Positions 16,338-25,203 of a stretch of 64,000 nucleotides of DNA are shown here, piece by piece. The notes below the pieces were generated by a model that made no database searches, was not told the DNA's origin, and was given only the letters and a program-made list of their open reading frames with translations. The position numbers and the translations under genes are program-made. Origin of the DNA: JBMYRH01 sp049602155 (GTDB lineage Bacteria > Myxococcota_A > UBA9042 > PHBI01 > JBMYRH01); the NCBI GenBank assembly GCA_049602155.1, contig JBMYRH010000007.1, positions 1-64,000 on the forward strand, in the 5' to 3' direction. The stretch's first letter is position 1; each line of letters begins with the position of its first letter.

Positions 16338-19300
16338 ATGACGTCGTCGCCACTCAGGGTCCTCGGACTCACAGCGCTCATCGTGCTCGCACTCACGGGG
16401 TGCACGACTGTGACAAACCCAAGCGCCGAGGCGAACGGCGACGCGAGCGGTGATGGCACCGGGAACGGGCTCGATGGCGTGGACGTCATCGGCAGCGGCA
16501 ATGATGACCCGTGCAACCCCGATCCCTGCGCCCTGCAAAAGCGCACATGCGTCGACGGCGTCTGCGGAGACTGCCTCAAGGGCGTCGACACGGGTGACGG
16601 CGTGCTCGTCGACTACATCGAGGACGGGGACTTTTGCGTTCCGGACAACGGACTTTCGGGGGATCCCGAGTGCAAGAACACGGCCTGCGCAGCGGTCAAC
16701 AAGGAGTGCATCGGCGTGTCCTGCGGCGACTGCCTGCCAGGGTACATCGAGAGCGACGCAGGCAACTGCCTCCCACAAAGCGCCTGCTACCCGAACCCAT
16801 GCGTCGAGCCCTTGCGTACCGTCTGCCAGGTCAACCGAGAGGGCCAGCCTGTCTGCAACTGCGACGCTGGAGCTCACGATGATGGCGCCGGCAACTGCAC
16901 CTTCGACCCTTGCATCCCGAACGAGTGCCAGCCTCCCACCACGGTCTGCCAGCCAGATGGCCTTGAGGCGAGCTGCGTCTGCCCCGACTCTGAGGTCCTC
17001 CTCAACGGCGACTGCTACCCGGACCCATGCATCGCGCACGCCTCTCAATGCACCGAGATCGGACAAGTCTGCGTGTTCGATGAGGTCGGCAAGCCGGAGT
17101 GCGTCTGCGGCGACAAGTTCATCGATGAGAGTGGCACTTGCATCGAGGCCCCGGCGACCAACGGGACGGTCACAGGGGAGCCTGTGGGCGATATCGAGAT
17201 CGATGACAATCGACAGGTCTTTGTCGATGACTGGATGATCCGTGTGCGCACCAACATGGTGCGCCAGATGCATCCCCCGGAGCTGATCAACAACAGCTGG
17301 GCGGTCACCCCCGACCCGGAGGACGGCATCGGCCGGGCCCGTGCGGGTGGCAGTGTCGTGTTCGTCGACGCGGCCAACCTCGATGCCTTGCCCGCACCGA
17401 GCCCCCTCAAGGGCTACCCGTGGCGCATGTACTATATGGGCCTTCGGCAGCAGTTCACCGCCACGCAGCCCACACAACCCGCCTGGGTCTGTGTGGCAGC
17501 AGCGATGCACCCCGCAGGCCCTTGGTTCAAGCCTGCGATACGGCCCGGGACCCAAGGAGAGAACTGCGTCCTGATGGTGGATGGGCTCGTGAACGTCGAG
17601 GTCACCCGTCGCGACAGCGACTGGACCATGTCAGCGACGAAGCGCGCCATGGGGACCAACACTCAGGCCGGCGTCTTCGTCTACCGCTCAGTAGACGGTC
17701 TATCCTGGCTCCCCGAGTCCTCTGACCCCATCATGCCCGTCACTGCGCAAGTGATATCGCCGGCGAAGTACCCCCGCGTGGGGGCACGCAGTCGCCTCGT
17801 TTGGGACAGCTGGGAGGAGCGCTTCACGGGGCTCGTGGATCTGCCCTCCGAGGTCTACGGAGACGCCCGAGGCATCGTGTTTGGCGACTTTGATCCCCAA
17901 GCCGGTTGGCCCGCCACCCTCAACGCGGCGAACACTCCCGCCATCATGGGCCCCTCACCCGAAGACCTCTTCGACGGTAAGCGATACACCGACATGGTCG
18001 CCTGGCGAGAGGGCAGCTTATGGTTGGGGTTGGTCCTGCGTCAGAAGAGCGCATGCCCCTGGGTCGGTGAGGTGATCGCCGCGAGCAGCCGCGACGGAGA
18101 GAACTGGGTCCCCCTCGTCGATGAGGTGACAGGGTCGGATGTGTTCATCGCGCCGTCTGCGCTCGAGGGACTCCCGAACGCCAGCATTGAGAGCCTGTCA
18201 GGTGGTCGCCCCGCCGAAGCAGACGGTGCCTGGTATTACCTCGTCGGTGGCACCGACCAAGCGGTCTGCAGCGGCGAGCCCGCCGCAGGAGGCGCCCTCC
18301 TCTACGGCAGCCGCCCCGCGGGCCTGGCTGGCCTCACCGTGTCCCCTCAGGCGCCTGGCGTCGTCATCACGCGCCCCCTGAGGCTCCGCGATGGGATGGT
18401 GGGTGCGGCGATGGCCGTCGACGCCACCGTCGGAGACAAGTTGATGGTCCAAGTCGAGGCCTTGAGCGCCGGAGACACCGTGCTCGGGGTGGCAGAGGCT
18501 ATCATCGGTGTCGGTGACCATCGGGGGGCGTTGGTCGCCTCTGAGCCCCTCCACTCGCTGACCGCGGATCGCTTCCGTGTGCGGTTCACCTTCCTCGGCC
18601 CCGGTGAGCTCTTCGGCTTCCGGATCTACGACCCCGTCTGCAGCCCGAACCCCTGCACTGAGCAGGGGCGCACCGTCTGCGACTCGGTCACCGGAAGTGC
18701 CGTCTGTCTGTGTAACCCACCCGCCCACGATGACGGGCTGGGGGGCTGCACGATCGATCCGTGCACGCCCGACCCTTGCACCGGTCCGAATCAGCTCGGC
18801 TGTACGGCCGTCGGTGGACTCCCTGTCTGCGGATGTGTCGATGGTTGGGTCCCGAAGAACGGCTCCTGCATCCCTGACCCTTGCCTGCCACAGAACACGC
18901 CGACAGGTGTCCCGTGTCCGCCTCCCGAGGATCGCTGCAAGGTCGTGAACGGTGACGCCGTCTGTTACTGCCCCGAGGGCAGCACAGGAGGCCCGGCGGG
19001 CTGCTCCGAGACGGATCTGCGCATCTTCGTCAGCTCGTTGGCGGCCCGCGGTGACACCCTCGGCGGGACCGGCGGCGCGGACTCACTCTGTTCGACGCTC
19101 GCCAACGCCGCCGGCCTCCCAGGGGCCTATGCAGCGTGGCTGTCGACCTCGGACCTCGACGCGATCGACCGCTTCGCAAACGGCGGTCCATGGCGCACGT
19201 GGGATCCGGACCAGCAGCTCTGGAGCAAGCTCGTCGCTTATGACATCTGGGACATGACCGATGGAGACATCGGCACCGCCATCAATCGCACAGAATACGG

Positions 19301-19520
19301 CGCCCCCGTGAGCGGTAACTGCTTGGTGTGGACAGGGACCGCCAGCGACGGTGAGGTGGCGAACACCGAGGGGATCGGCGGGACGTGCTCCGGCTGGACC
19401 TCCTCCGAAGAGGGCTTCGGGCTCACAGGGCTGTGTGACGCAGACAACGAGCTGTGGACGGAGTGGGCGCCAGCGCTGTGCACCAAGGAGTCACGCTTCT
19501 ACTGCCTCCAACTGCCGTGA
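16338..19520 (+). CDS. EGF-repeat / five-bladed propeller / DUF1554 lipoprotein
   Basis: 1060 residues. ATG at 16338 begins a lipoprotein signal ending LIVLALTGC. Residues about 50-270 hold five to six EGF-like Cys-rich units (DPC-x-P-x-PC ... CVC-x-x-G). Residues about 280-770 look like a five-bladed beta-propeller of the GH32/43 superfamily: DNRQVFVDDWMIR opening, YPWRMYYMG, then repeated DGLSWxxxSDP-type blades. More EGF-like units follow (about 765-890). The last 165 residues, from RIFVSSLAARGDTLGG through CTKESRFYCLQL, match DUF1554, the endostatin-like fold seen in leptospiral surface proteins. It is probably a glycan-binding or glycan-cleaving surface protein; I could not identify the propeller's catalytic acids. 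The next gene overlaps by 4 bases. Confidence 0.82.
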   Translation: MTSSPLRVLGLTALIVLALTGCTTVTNPSAEANGDASGDGTGNGLDGVDVIGSGNDDPCNPDPCALQKRTCVDGVCGDCLKGVDTGDGVLVDYIEDGDFCVPDNGLSGDPECKNTACAAVNKECIGVSCGDCLPGYIESDAGNCLPQSACYPNPCVEPLRTVCQVNREGQPVCNCDAGAHDDGAGNCTFDPCIPNECQPPTTVCQPDGLEASCVCPDSEVLLNGDCYPDPCIAHASQCTEIGQVCVFDEVGKPECVCGDKFIDESGTCIEAPATNGTVTGEPVGDIEIDDNRQVFVDDWMIRVRTNMVRQMHPPELINNSWAVTPDPEDGIGRARAGGSVVFVDAANLDALPAPSPLKGYPWRMYYMGLRQQFTATQPTQPAWVCVAAAMHPAGPWFKPAIRPGTQGENCVLMVDGLVNVEVTRRDSDWTMSATKRAMGTNTQAGVFVYRSVDGLSWLPESSDPIMPVTAQVISPAKYPRVGARSRLVWDSWEERFTGLVDLPSEVYGDARGIVFGDFDPQAGWPATLNAANTPAIMGPSPEDLFDGKRYTDMVAWREGSLWLGLVLRQKSACPWVGEVIAASSRDGENWVPLVDEVTGSDVFIAPSALEGLPNASIESLSGGRPAEADGAWYYLVGGTDQAVCSGEPAAGGALLYGSRPAGLAGLTVSPQAPGVVITRPLRLRDGMVGAAMAVDATVGDKLMVQVEALSAGDTVLGVAEAIIGVGDHRGALVASEPLHSLTADRFRVRFTFLGPGELFGFRIYDPVCSPNPCTEQGRTVCDSVTGSAVCLCNPPAHDDGLGGCTIDPCTPDPCTGPNQLGCTAVGGLPVCGCVDGWVPKNGSCIPDPCLPQNTPTGVPCPPPEDRCKVVNGDAVCYCPEGSTGGPAGCSETDLRIFVSSLAARGDTLGGTGGADSLCSTLANAAGLPGAYAAWLSTSDLDAIDRFANGGPWRTWDPDQQLWSKLVAYDIWDMTDGDIGTAINRTEYGAPVSGNCLVWTGTASDGEVANTEGIGGTCSGWTSSEEGFGLTGLCDADNELWTEWAPALCTKESRFYCLQLP

Positions 19521-20497
19521 ACCGATTGTCGCTCGCCGAGTTTGAAGCGCAGGCTGAGCGTTTTGACTCGATGGCGCTCGCCAGCCCAGACATCGACGCG
19601 TTCTGCTCCTCTGCCGCGTGGATCGTGCCGGCGCACAAGGCCTTCCATCCCGAGCAAGACCTGCTGCTCTTCGAGGGGGAGTTCGGCTACCTCGCATTAG
19701 CCCGAGGACATGCACCAAACCTGGGAACCTACCTCGCCCCCGTCGAAGCCATGTGGGGCTTAGCTAGCCCGCTGGTCGGAGCAGAGGCGCCCAGGCTCGC
19801 GATCGACGCCTGGCGCACGCTCCGCGCCTCCATTAGTGACTGGGATGCGCTCTGGCTCTGTGGACTCAGCCCTCACGGGGCTGCCTTCAAGGCCCTCGCC
19901 ATGCTCGCGGGTCAGGGCCAAAGGCTCTTCGTAGGGCCGACCACATACCGCCACGTTGCGCTCCTTGAGGGGGGCTTCGAAGGCTGGCTATCGCGCCGTG
20001 CGCGCGCCTTCAGAAAGGGGCTCCGCCAAGCGCAGCGACGCACCGAGGAAGCTGGGGTCGTCTTCGAATGGCACGACGCCTTCACTCCGGAGGCACAAGT
20101 CGAGATGTACCAACGCGTGCTCGCCGTCGACGACCGCAGCTGGAAAGGCCTCGACGCTCAAGGGCTCCGCGCCAGCAATATGGCGTCGTTTTACGACCAT
20201 ATGACCGCTTATTTGGCGCAACGCGGTGCGTTGCGTGCGGTCTTCGCGACCCTTGACGGCGAGGACATCGCGATGGGCTTCGGTGGCATCCTGGGGCCAA
20301 CCTTCCGCGGCCTGCAGATGAGCTATGACGACCGTTTTAAGCACCTCTCATTGGGCAACCTCATCCAACAAGAGCTGATCATGCGCGTAGCCGCCGAGGG
20401 GCTTGAGTATTACGACCTCGGGACCGAGATGGATTACAAGCGACGGTGGTCACACCCGGGCCTTGAGACCGTCGCCCTCGTCGTGCGCTCCCGCTGA
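19517..20497 (+). CDS. GNAT-fold acyltransferase (FemAB/CelD-like)
   Basis: 326 residues. The GTG at 19517 overlaps the preceding stop (GTGA), typical of coupled genes. The N-terminal half is a degenerate GNAT lobe. The C-terminal half has the conserved FemAB/BioF2 features: RRARAFRKGLRQAQRR near 165, MYQRVLAVDDRSWKG near 205, RGALRAVFATLDGEDIAMGFG near 240, and LQMSYDDRFKHLSLGNLIQQELI then YYDLGTEMDYKRRW near the end. Relatives transfer acyl or aminoacyl groups onto polysaccharide or peptidoglycan precursors. There is no signal peptide, so it acts in the cytoplasm. Coupling to the EGF/propeller gene suggests it modifies a cell-surface polymer linked to that protein, which is inference. Confidence 0.8.
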   Translation: MNRLSLAEFEAQAERFDSMALASPDIDAFCSSAAWIVPAHKAFHPEQDLLLFEGEFGYLALARGHAPNLGTYLAPVEAMWGLASPLVGAEAPRLAIDAWRTLRASISDWDALWLCGLSPHGAAFKALAMLAGQGQRLFVGPTTYRHVALLEGGFEGWLSRRARAFRKGLRQAQRRTEEAGVVFEWHDAFTPEAQVEMYQRVLAVDDRSWKGLDAQGLRASNMASFYDHMTAYLAQRGALRAVFATLDGEDIAMGFGGILGPTFRGLQMSYDDRFKHLSLGNLIQQELIMRVAAEGLEYYDLGTEMDYKRRWSHPGLETVALVVRSR

Positions 20498-20502
20498 CGG
20501 GA
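20489..20502 (+). terminator. Weak hairpin at the end of the acyltransferase gene
   Basis: TCCCG-CTGA-CGGGA forms a 5-bp stem with a 4-base loop, spanning the stop codon. There is no T-run directly after it. A separate eight-T tract lies at 20554-20561, but no hairpin precedes it. The rest of the 160-base gap up to the VWA gene shows only its ribosome binding site. Confidence 0.2.
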
Positions 20503-20657
20503 ACCGGGCCACTGGCAGGTTTATCAGGACCTTCAGCGCCTCGTTCACACGCGTTTTTTTTACCAGCGGCTAGATCCTTCTCGCCGGTGGCGCGTCTCTC
20601 ACCCTCAGACCGTCAATCACGATGAGGCGTACGCCTCGCGTCACGCAGGAGGGAATG

Positions 20658-22508
20658 ATGAAGTTATCGCACACTCAAGGGCCACTCGCTGTCTTAGTCA
20701 TGCTGAGCTTCGTCGGCTGTAAAATGCACGCCGTCGAGGTCTCCACCGCCACCGATGAGGGGCCCGCAAGCGAGGCCCCACAGTTCGCCGAGATCTTGGC
20801 TTCCGAGCCCGCCAATAAGCCCTCGGCCCCCGCGCCGGCCCCGGAACTTCTCGTCGGTCAGGTCGATAACCTCGCCTCGAAGGGGTCCATGGAGGCGCGC
20901 GCCGCCGAGTCGGCGCCTCGCTTGCGAACACACCGCGCCAAAAGCAAGGCAGTCGCTGCCAAGTCTTTTCGAGGGCAAGGGCTCTCAGGTCATGGGAGCG
21001 GCGGCGGTGGCATTGGCGTCGCGCACGGCCAATTCGGGAGCCCTGGGAGGGCGCGCCATCCCTCCGCGCCCCCCAACACGGAGGCCTACGAGTCGATCGA
21101 GAGCAACGCATGGCGCCGCGTGATGGATGCACCACTGTCCACATTCTCTATCGACGTTGACACCGCCTCCTACGCCAATGTGCGCCGCATGCTTCGTGAA
21201 GGTCGACTGCCCGTCCGTGGCGCGGTGCGCATCGAGGAGATGCTCAACTACTTCAACTACCCAGACGCGCCCCCCTCGGGCAAGACCCCGTTTGCCGTCC
21301 ACACCGAGGTCGGCAACGCGCCTTGGCACCCCGCTCACCATCTGGTCCGCGTTGGGGTGAAGGGCCGCGAGATCGCCCGAGGTCAACGACCGCCGAGCAA
21401 CCTCGTCTTCCTGCTCGACGTCTCCGGCTCGATGAGCGCTCCAGATAAGCTCCCCTTGCTCAAAGAGGCGTTCAAGCTCTTGGTCGGGCAACTCGACAAG
21501 CGCGACACGGTCACCATCGCCGTCTATGCGGGGAGCAGTGGCCTCGCGTTGCCGCCGACCCGCGGAGACCATAAGCAAGAGATCCTCAACGCCATCAACC
21601 GCCTCAGGTCCGGTGGCGGCACCCACGGCGCCGCCGGTATACGACTCGCCTACAAGATGGCCGAAGAGCACTTCATCAAGGGCGGCATCAACCGCGTCAT
21701 CCTCGCGACAGATGGTGACATGAACGTGGGCACCAGCAGCAAGAGTGAGCTTGTCGACTTGGTCAAAAGTCACGCCAAGGGCGGCGTCTTCTTGAGCGTC
21801 TTAGGCTTCGGGCGCGGTAATTTGAAGGACGCCGTGATGGAGGCTATCGCAGACAAAGGGAACGGCAACTACGCCTACATCGACTCCGTACGGGAGGCAC
21901 GGAAGGTCCTGAGTGACCAGTTTGGCGGAACCCTCATCACCATCGCCAAAGACGTGAAACTCCAGGTGGAGTTCAACCCCACCCATGTCGCCGGCTACCG
22001 ACTCATCGGCTACGAAAATCGGATGCTGGCAGCGAGGGACTTCAATGACGACAAGAAGGACGCCGGCGAGCTCGGCGCGGGCCACACCGTGACTGCGCTC
22101 TATGAGATAGTGCCAGCCGGACAGCCGGTCCCTGATACGTCAGTCGATGCGCTGAAATACCAGACGCCTAAGGCCGAAGCTCACGCCGCGGACAGCGGCG
22201 AGATGCTCACCATCAAGCTCCGCTACAAGTCACCTAGTGGCACCACATCCAAGCTCGTCAGTCACGCGGTCCAGCGCCCATCGGCGCAGCGTCAGCCTTC
22301 GGCCAGCTTCCGCTGGGCAAGCGCTGTCGCAGGCTTTGGCATGATGCTGCGAGGGTCCCCTCACCGTGGTGATACGACATGGGACAGCGTCATCGATTTG
22401 GCGACCAGCGCTGTCGGAGAGGACACTTCAGGCCAGCGCATGGAGATGATTGTGCTGGCAAAAGAAGCTCGCCGCCTCGCGATGGCCTCGGCCCGACACA
22501 CGCCCTAA
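20658..22508 (+). CDS. YfbK-like von Willebrand factor A lipoprotein
   Basis: 616 residues. I chose the ATG at 20658, 5 bases after AGGAGG; the ATG at 20655 is too close. A lipoprotein signal ends VMLSFVGC. A Pro/Ala-rich linker and a Gly-rich stretch (GSGGGGIGVAHG) follow. The N-terminal YfbK domain spans about 150-235 (FSIDVDTASYANVRRML, RIEEMLNYFNY). The VWA domain spans about 235-410 with an intact MIDAS: DVSGSMS near residue 254, the Thr of GGGTHGA, and ATDGDMN. A DUF3520-like C-terminal domain closes it, ending in WASAVAGFGMMLRGS. Metal-dependent ligand binding at the outer or inner membrane surface is expected; YfbK-type ligands are unknown. It is transcribed alone. Confidence 0.92.
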   Translation: MKLSHTQGPLAVLVMLSFVGCKMHAVEVSTATDEGPASEAPQFAEILASEPANKPSAPAPAPELLVGQVDNLASKGSMEARAAESAPRLRTHRAKSKAVAAKSFRGQGLSGHGSGGGGIGVAHGQFGSPGRARHPSAPPNTEAYESIESNAWRRVMDAPLSTFSIDVDTASYANVRRMLREGRLPVRGAVRIEEMLNYFNYPDAPPSGKTPFAVHTEVGNAPWHPAHHLVRVGVKGREIARGQRPPSNLVFLLDVSGSMSAPDKLPLLKEAFKLLVGQLDKRDTVTIAVYAGSSGLALPPTRGDHKQEILNAINRLRSGGGTHGAAGIRLAYKMAEEHFIKGGINRVILATDGDMNVGTSSKSELVDLVKSHAKGGVFLSVLGFGRGNLKDAVMEAIADKGNGNYAYIDSVREARKVLSDQFGGTLITIAKDVKLQVEFNPTHVAGYRLIGYENRMLAARDFNDDKKDAGELGAGHTVTALYEIVPAGQPVPDTSVDALKYQTPKAEAHAADSGEMLTIKLRYKSPSGTTSKLVSHAVQRPSAQRQPSASFRWASAVAGFGMMLRGSPHRGDTTWDSVIDLATSAVGEDTSGQRMEMIVLAKEARRLAMASARHTP

Positions 22509-22645
22509 AGCCGGGGGGCATGTTCAGCGCGGCCTCGCGTGTGCGGGGTCGCGCGGGCCCCCTATCTAAGCCACCTCGTTTTCGTGCGAGCTGGTGAGTC
22601 ACGTGTTACTACAGGTACATAGCGCCCGTGCGCCCTGTGGTTTTG

Positions 22646-23860
22646 ATGTCCGAACACACCCTCTACATACTTCTGGCCTTGGCCTTCGTCGCAACCTCGC
22701 TCATCAGCGCGCGACTGCGCCGCAAAACCTTGACGGACGTGGGCTTGCTCTTTGTCGTCCTCGGCCTCATTGCAGGCCCCTTGGCGCTCGACATTGCACC
22801 GACCATTGGGTCAACCACCTGGTCTCTAGCTATCTCAGCTCTCGCAGGCTGGGTAGCCTTAGAGGTAGGCCTTGGGATCTCGCTGCGCTCCGATGGCCAA
22901 ATGGCGCTAGGCGCAGTCCGAGCCGGCGCCCTCTACACCATCATGGGTGTCATCGGGTTGAGCGTCGTCTCTTTCGGCGTCTTGGAGGCGCTGCTCGCTA
23001 GCTCCCTCGATACGAATTGGGGTTATGGCGCCATCGTGATCGCGGCGGCCGGCGTCGCAGCAGCACCGGGCGCGCTCAACGGCGTCGCCGCAGCCCATGG
23101 TGCTGACGGCCCAGTGCGGGCTGCAGGGACCAGCCTCGCGCGCATCTCGCGGGCGCTCGCCATCGTCGTCGTGACCATCGCAGCGGCGGTCGCGGAGCCC
23201 GAGACGACGATCGTGGGGTTCCGAGCCTTGGCCCCCACCGAGCGCATCCTCGCGGAACTTATGCTCGGCATCACCCTCGGCTTCTGCGCTGATGTCTTCC
23301 TCTCGACAGAGCCGGACGACCGACAGATGGTGACCATCCTCGTGGCCCTCTCGATCATGGCCAGCGGCCTCTCTATGCACCTCGGGCTCTCCCCGCTGCT
23401 GGTGAACCTCATCATCGGCAGCAGCCTCGCCAACTACGGTCACCTCTCTGCGACGCGGCACCGCGCGGCTGAAGCCCTCGAGGGACCCTCTCGTAAGCTC
23501 TTGCTCGTCGCCATGGGCGCCGCATGGCTGCCCCCTGTGACGCCTGCAGTCTGGGGAGTCATCATCCTGCTCATCGGCGCTCGCACGGCGATGCTGAGGA
23601 TCGCCGGCGGCGTGGCTGGTCGTGCATTTGACCCTGATCGTGCAGGCTTCCGAGTGATCGGGCTCACGATGGTCGCTCAAGGGGCTCCGGCACTGGCGAT
23701 CGCTCTGCTTCACACCCACAGCCTCCCGCAGGAGGCAGGCTCGGTGGTGTTGAGCGTCATTTTATTCTCAGCCGTCGTCAACGACCTCTGGGCGCCGATG
23801 GCGGCCCGCGCTGTGCTCGACGAAGCGGGCGAGATCCCAACAACGCTGGCGGAGGTCTGA
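22646..23860 (+). CDS. CPA-type cation/proton antiporter-like membrane protein
   Basis: About 404 residues with some 11-12 membrane segments. The ATG at 22646 is assumed; a GTG at 22628 is possible and neither has a clear ribosome binding site. The topology, the GLIAGPLAL segment (matching the LGxxLGP of KefC/NhaP proteins) and the AGWVALEVGLGISLR element (matching the FxxGLE-type turn) place it in the CPA superfamily. At the position of the transport Asp (ND or DD, or QD in KefC) I see only TSLARISRALAIV, so exchange activity may be altered. It heads the tight cluster with TrkA, TrkH, the antiporter-ATPase fusion and the MscS-like protein, which suggests monovalent cation homeostasis. Confidence 0.78.
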   Translation: MSEHTLYILLALAFVATSLISARLRRKTLTDVGLLFVVLGLIAGPLALDIAPTIGSTTWSLAISALAGWVALEVGLGISLRSDGQMALGAVRAGALYTIMGVIGLSVVSFGVLEALLASSLDTNWGYGAIVIAAAGVAAAPGALNGVAAAHGADGPVRAAGTSLARISRALAIVVVTIAAAVAEPETTIVGFRALAPTERILAELMLGITLGFCADVFLSTEPDDRQMVTILVALSIMASGLSMHLGLSPLLVNLIIGSSLANYGHLSATRHRAAEALEGPSRKLLLVAMGAAWLPPVTPAVWGVIILLIGARTAMLRIAGGVAGRAFDPDRAGFRVIGLTMVAQGAPALAIALLHTHSLPQEAGSVVLSVILFSAVVNDLWAPMAARAVLDEAGEIPTTLAEV

Positions 23861-23861
23861 G

Positions 23862-25202
23862 ATGCGGATGATCATCTGTGGCATGGGCGAAGTCGGGCGA
23901 CATCTCGCCTCAGAGCTCGCCAGCACCGGTCACGACGTCGTCGCGATCGACACCTCCCGAGAGGTCTTGACCGACATCGAAGAGGTGATGGACGTGCTGA
24001 CCTTGCGAGGGCACGCGGGCTTGCCGTCCACCTTGATCAAGGCCGGCGCGGCGAAAGCCGAGTTGGTCGCGGCCGTCACCAACCACGACGAAGTGAACCT
24101 CGTCATCGCGTTGGCCGCGCGTCAGCTCGGCGCCAAAGTCACCGTCGCGCGGCTCAATAACCATGATTACTTCCCAGACCGCACTGGCTGGTACGAAGGT
24201 ATGCTGGGTGTTGACCTCAGCCTCTGCCCCGGCCTCTTGGCGGGTGCAGAGGTCGTGCGCCTGTCGCGCACTGGCAGTGTGGATCATATCGCGCACTTCG
24301 CAGGCCACCTGATTCAGGTCGCCGTGATCACCCTCGACGAGAGTATGCCGGCCATTAACCGGGCGGCTTCTCAGTTGAACTTGGGAGATGGGTGCCGCGT
24401 CCTGGCGGTGATACGAGACGACGCGACCGAGCCCCCTGAGGCCATCGTCCATCTCCAGCCAGACGACCAAGTGATCGTCGCTGGCCCCTCGCAGCACCTC
24501 CACAAAGTCGACAAGCTCTTCCGCCGGGGAGAGCGCCGCAAGGGTCGGGCGATCGTCGTGGGAGGGGGTCGACTCGGGAGCAACGTCGCACAAGAACTCC
24601 TGAGCACGATGGACATCGTGACTTTGGCCGAGCGCCATCAAGAGACCTGCCTTGAGTTGGCAGAGCGTCTCGACGGCGTCGACATCGAGAAGGGCTCCGG
24701 CACCAGTCGCCCCTTTTTAGAAGAGCTGGATGTTGGCCACGTCCACACCTTCGTCGCCACAACCGGCGATGATGAAGTGAACCTCATGGCCACGTTGCTC
24801 TCAAAACAGTTGGGCGCAAAACAGGCGATCGCGTTGGTACAGCGCCCTGACTATGCAGCGGTCTACGCTGACCTCGGGATCGACTACACCGTCAGCCCGC
24901 GCCTCCTTGTCTCCGCCGAGATCTTGCGGTTCCTGAGTCGCCGCGGCGCGGCGCGAGAGCACCGCATCCCTACGGATGGCAGCCTGGTCATCGAGCACCA
25001 AATCTCCGAGGCAGGTCATCTCCTCGGCAAGCGACTCTTTGATTTGGAATTCCCCCACGGCGCGGTCCCCGTGGCCGTCACGCGCGGGCGCACGATCCTC
25101 AGCGACCCAGAGCTCGTCTCTTTAGAGGCGAGAGATGTCATCGTCGTCTTCACCCCTGAGCGCGCCATCGCTGGCGTCCGCCGAGCGTTGCTCAGGAGAT
25201 GA
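23862..25202 (+). CDS. trkA: Trk potassium uptake regulatory NAD-binding subunit
   Basis: 446 residues, the usual TrkA length. The ATG lies 1 base after the preceding stop, with GGAGG 6 bases upstream. There are two tandem RCK units: an N-terminal Rossmann fold (IICGMGEVGRHLASEL, about 1-130) with a TrkA_C lobe (about 135-220), and a second copy (AIVVGGGRLGSNVAQELLS, about 226-345) with its C lobe. The GxGxxG loop of the first unit and the acidic end of strand 2 (VVAIDTS) are intact, so NAD(H) binding is expected; ATP/ADP binding is known in the family. It forms the cytoplasmic gating ring of TrkH, whose gene follows at once. Confidence 0.96.
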   Translation: MRMIICGMGEVGRHLASELASTGHDVVAIDTSREVLTDIEEVMDVLTLRGHAGLPSTLIKAGAAKAELVAAVTNHDEVNLVIALAARQLGAKVTVARLNNHDYFPDRTGWYEGMLGVDLSLCPGLLAGAEVVRLSRTGSVDHIAHFAGHLIQVAVITLDESMPAINRAASQLNLGDGCRVLAVIRDDATEPPEAIVHLQPDDQVIVAGPSQHLHKVDKLFRRGERRKGRAIVVGGGRLGSNVAQELLSTMDIVTLAERHQETCLELAERLDGVDIEKGSGTSRPFLEELDVGHVHTFVATTGDDEVNLMATLLSKQLGAKQAIALVQRPDYAAVYADLGIDYTVSPRLLVSAEILRFLSRRGAAREHRIPTDGSLVIEHQISEAGHLLGKRLFDLEFPHGAVPVAVTRGRTILSDPELVSLEARDVIVVFTPERAIAGVRRALLRR

Positions 25203-25203
25203 C

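Noticed and set aside
16284..17555. 423-codon minus-strand open frame
   Set aside because: It is antisense to the EGF/propeller gene; composition is that of a complement frame.
20554..20561. Eight-T tract as an intrinsic terminator
   Set aside because: Only a 3-bp stem could form before it, so it is not a credible terminator.
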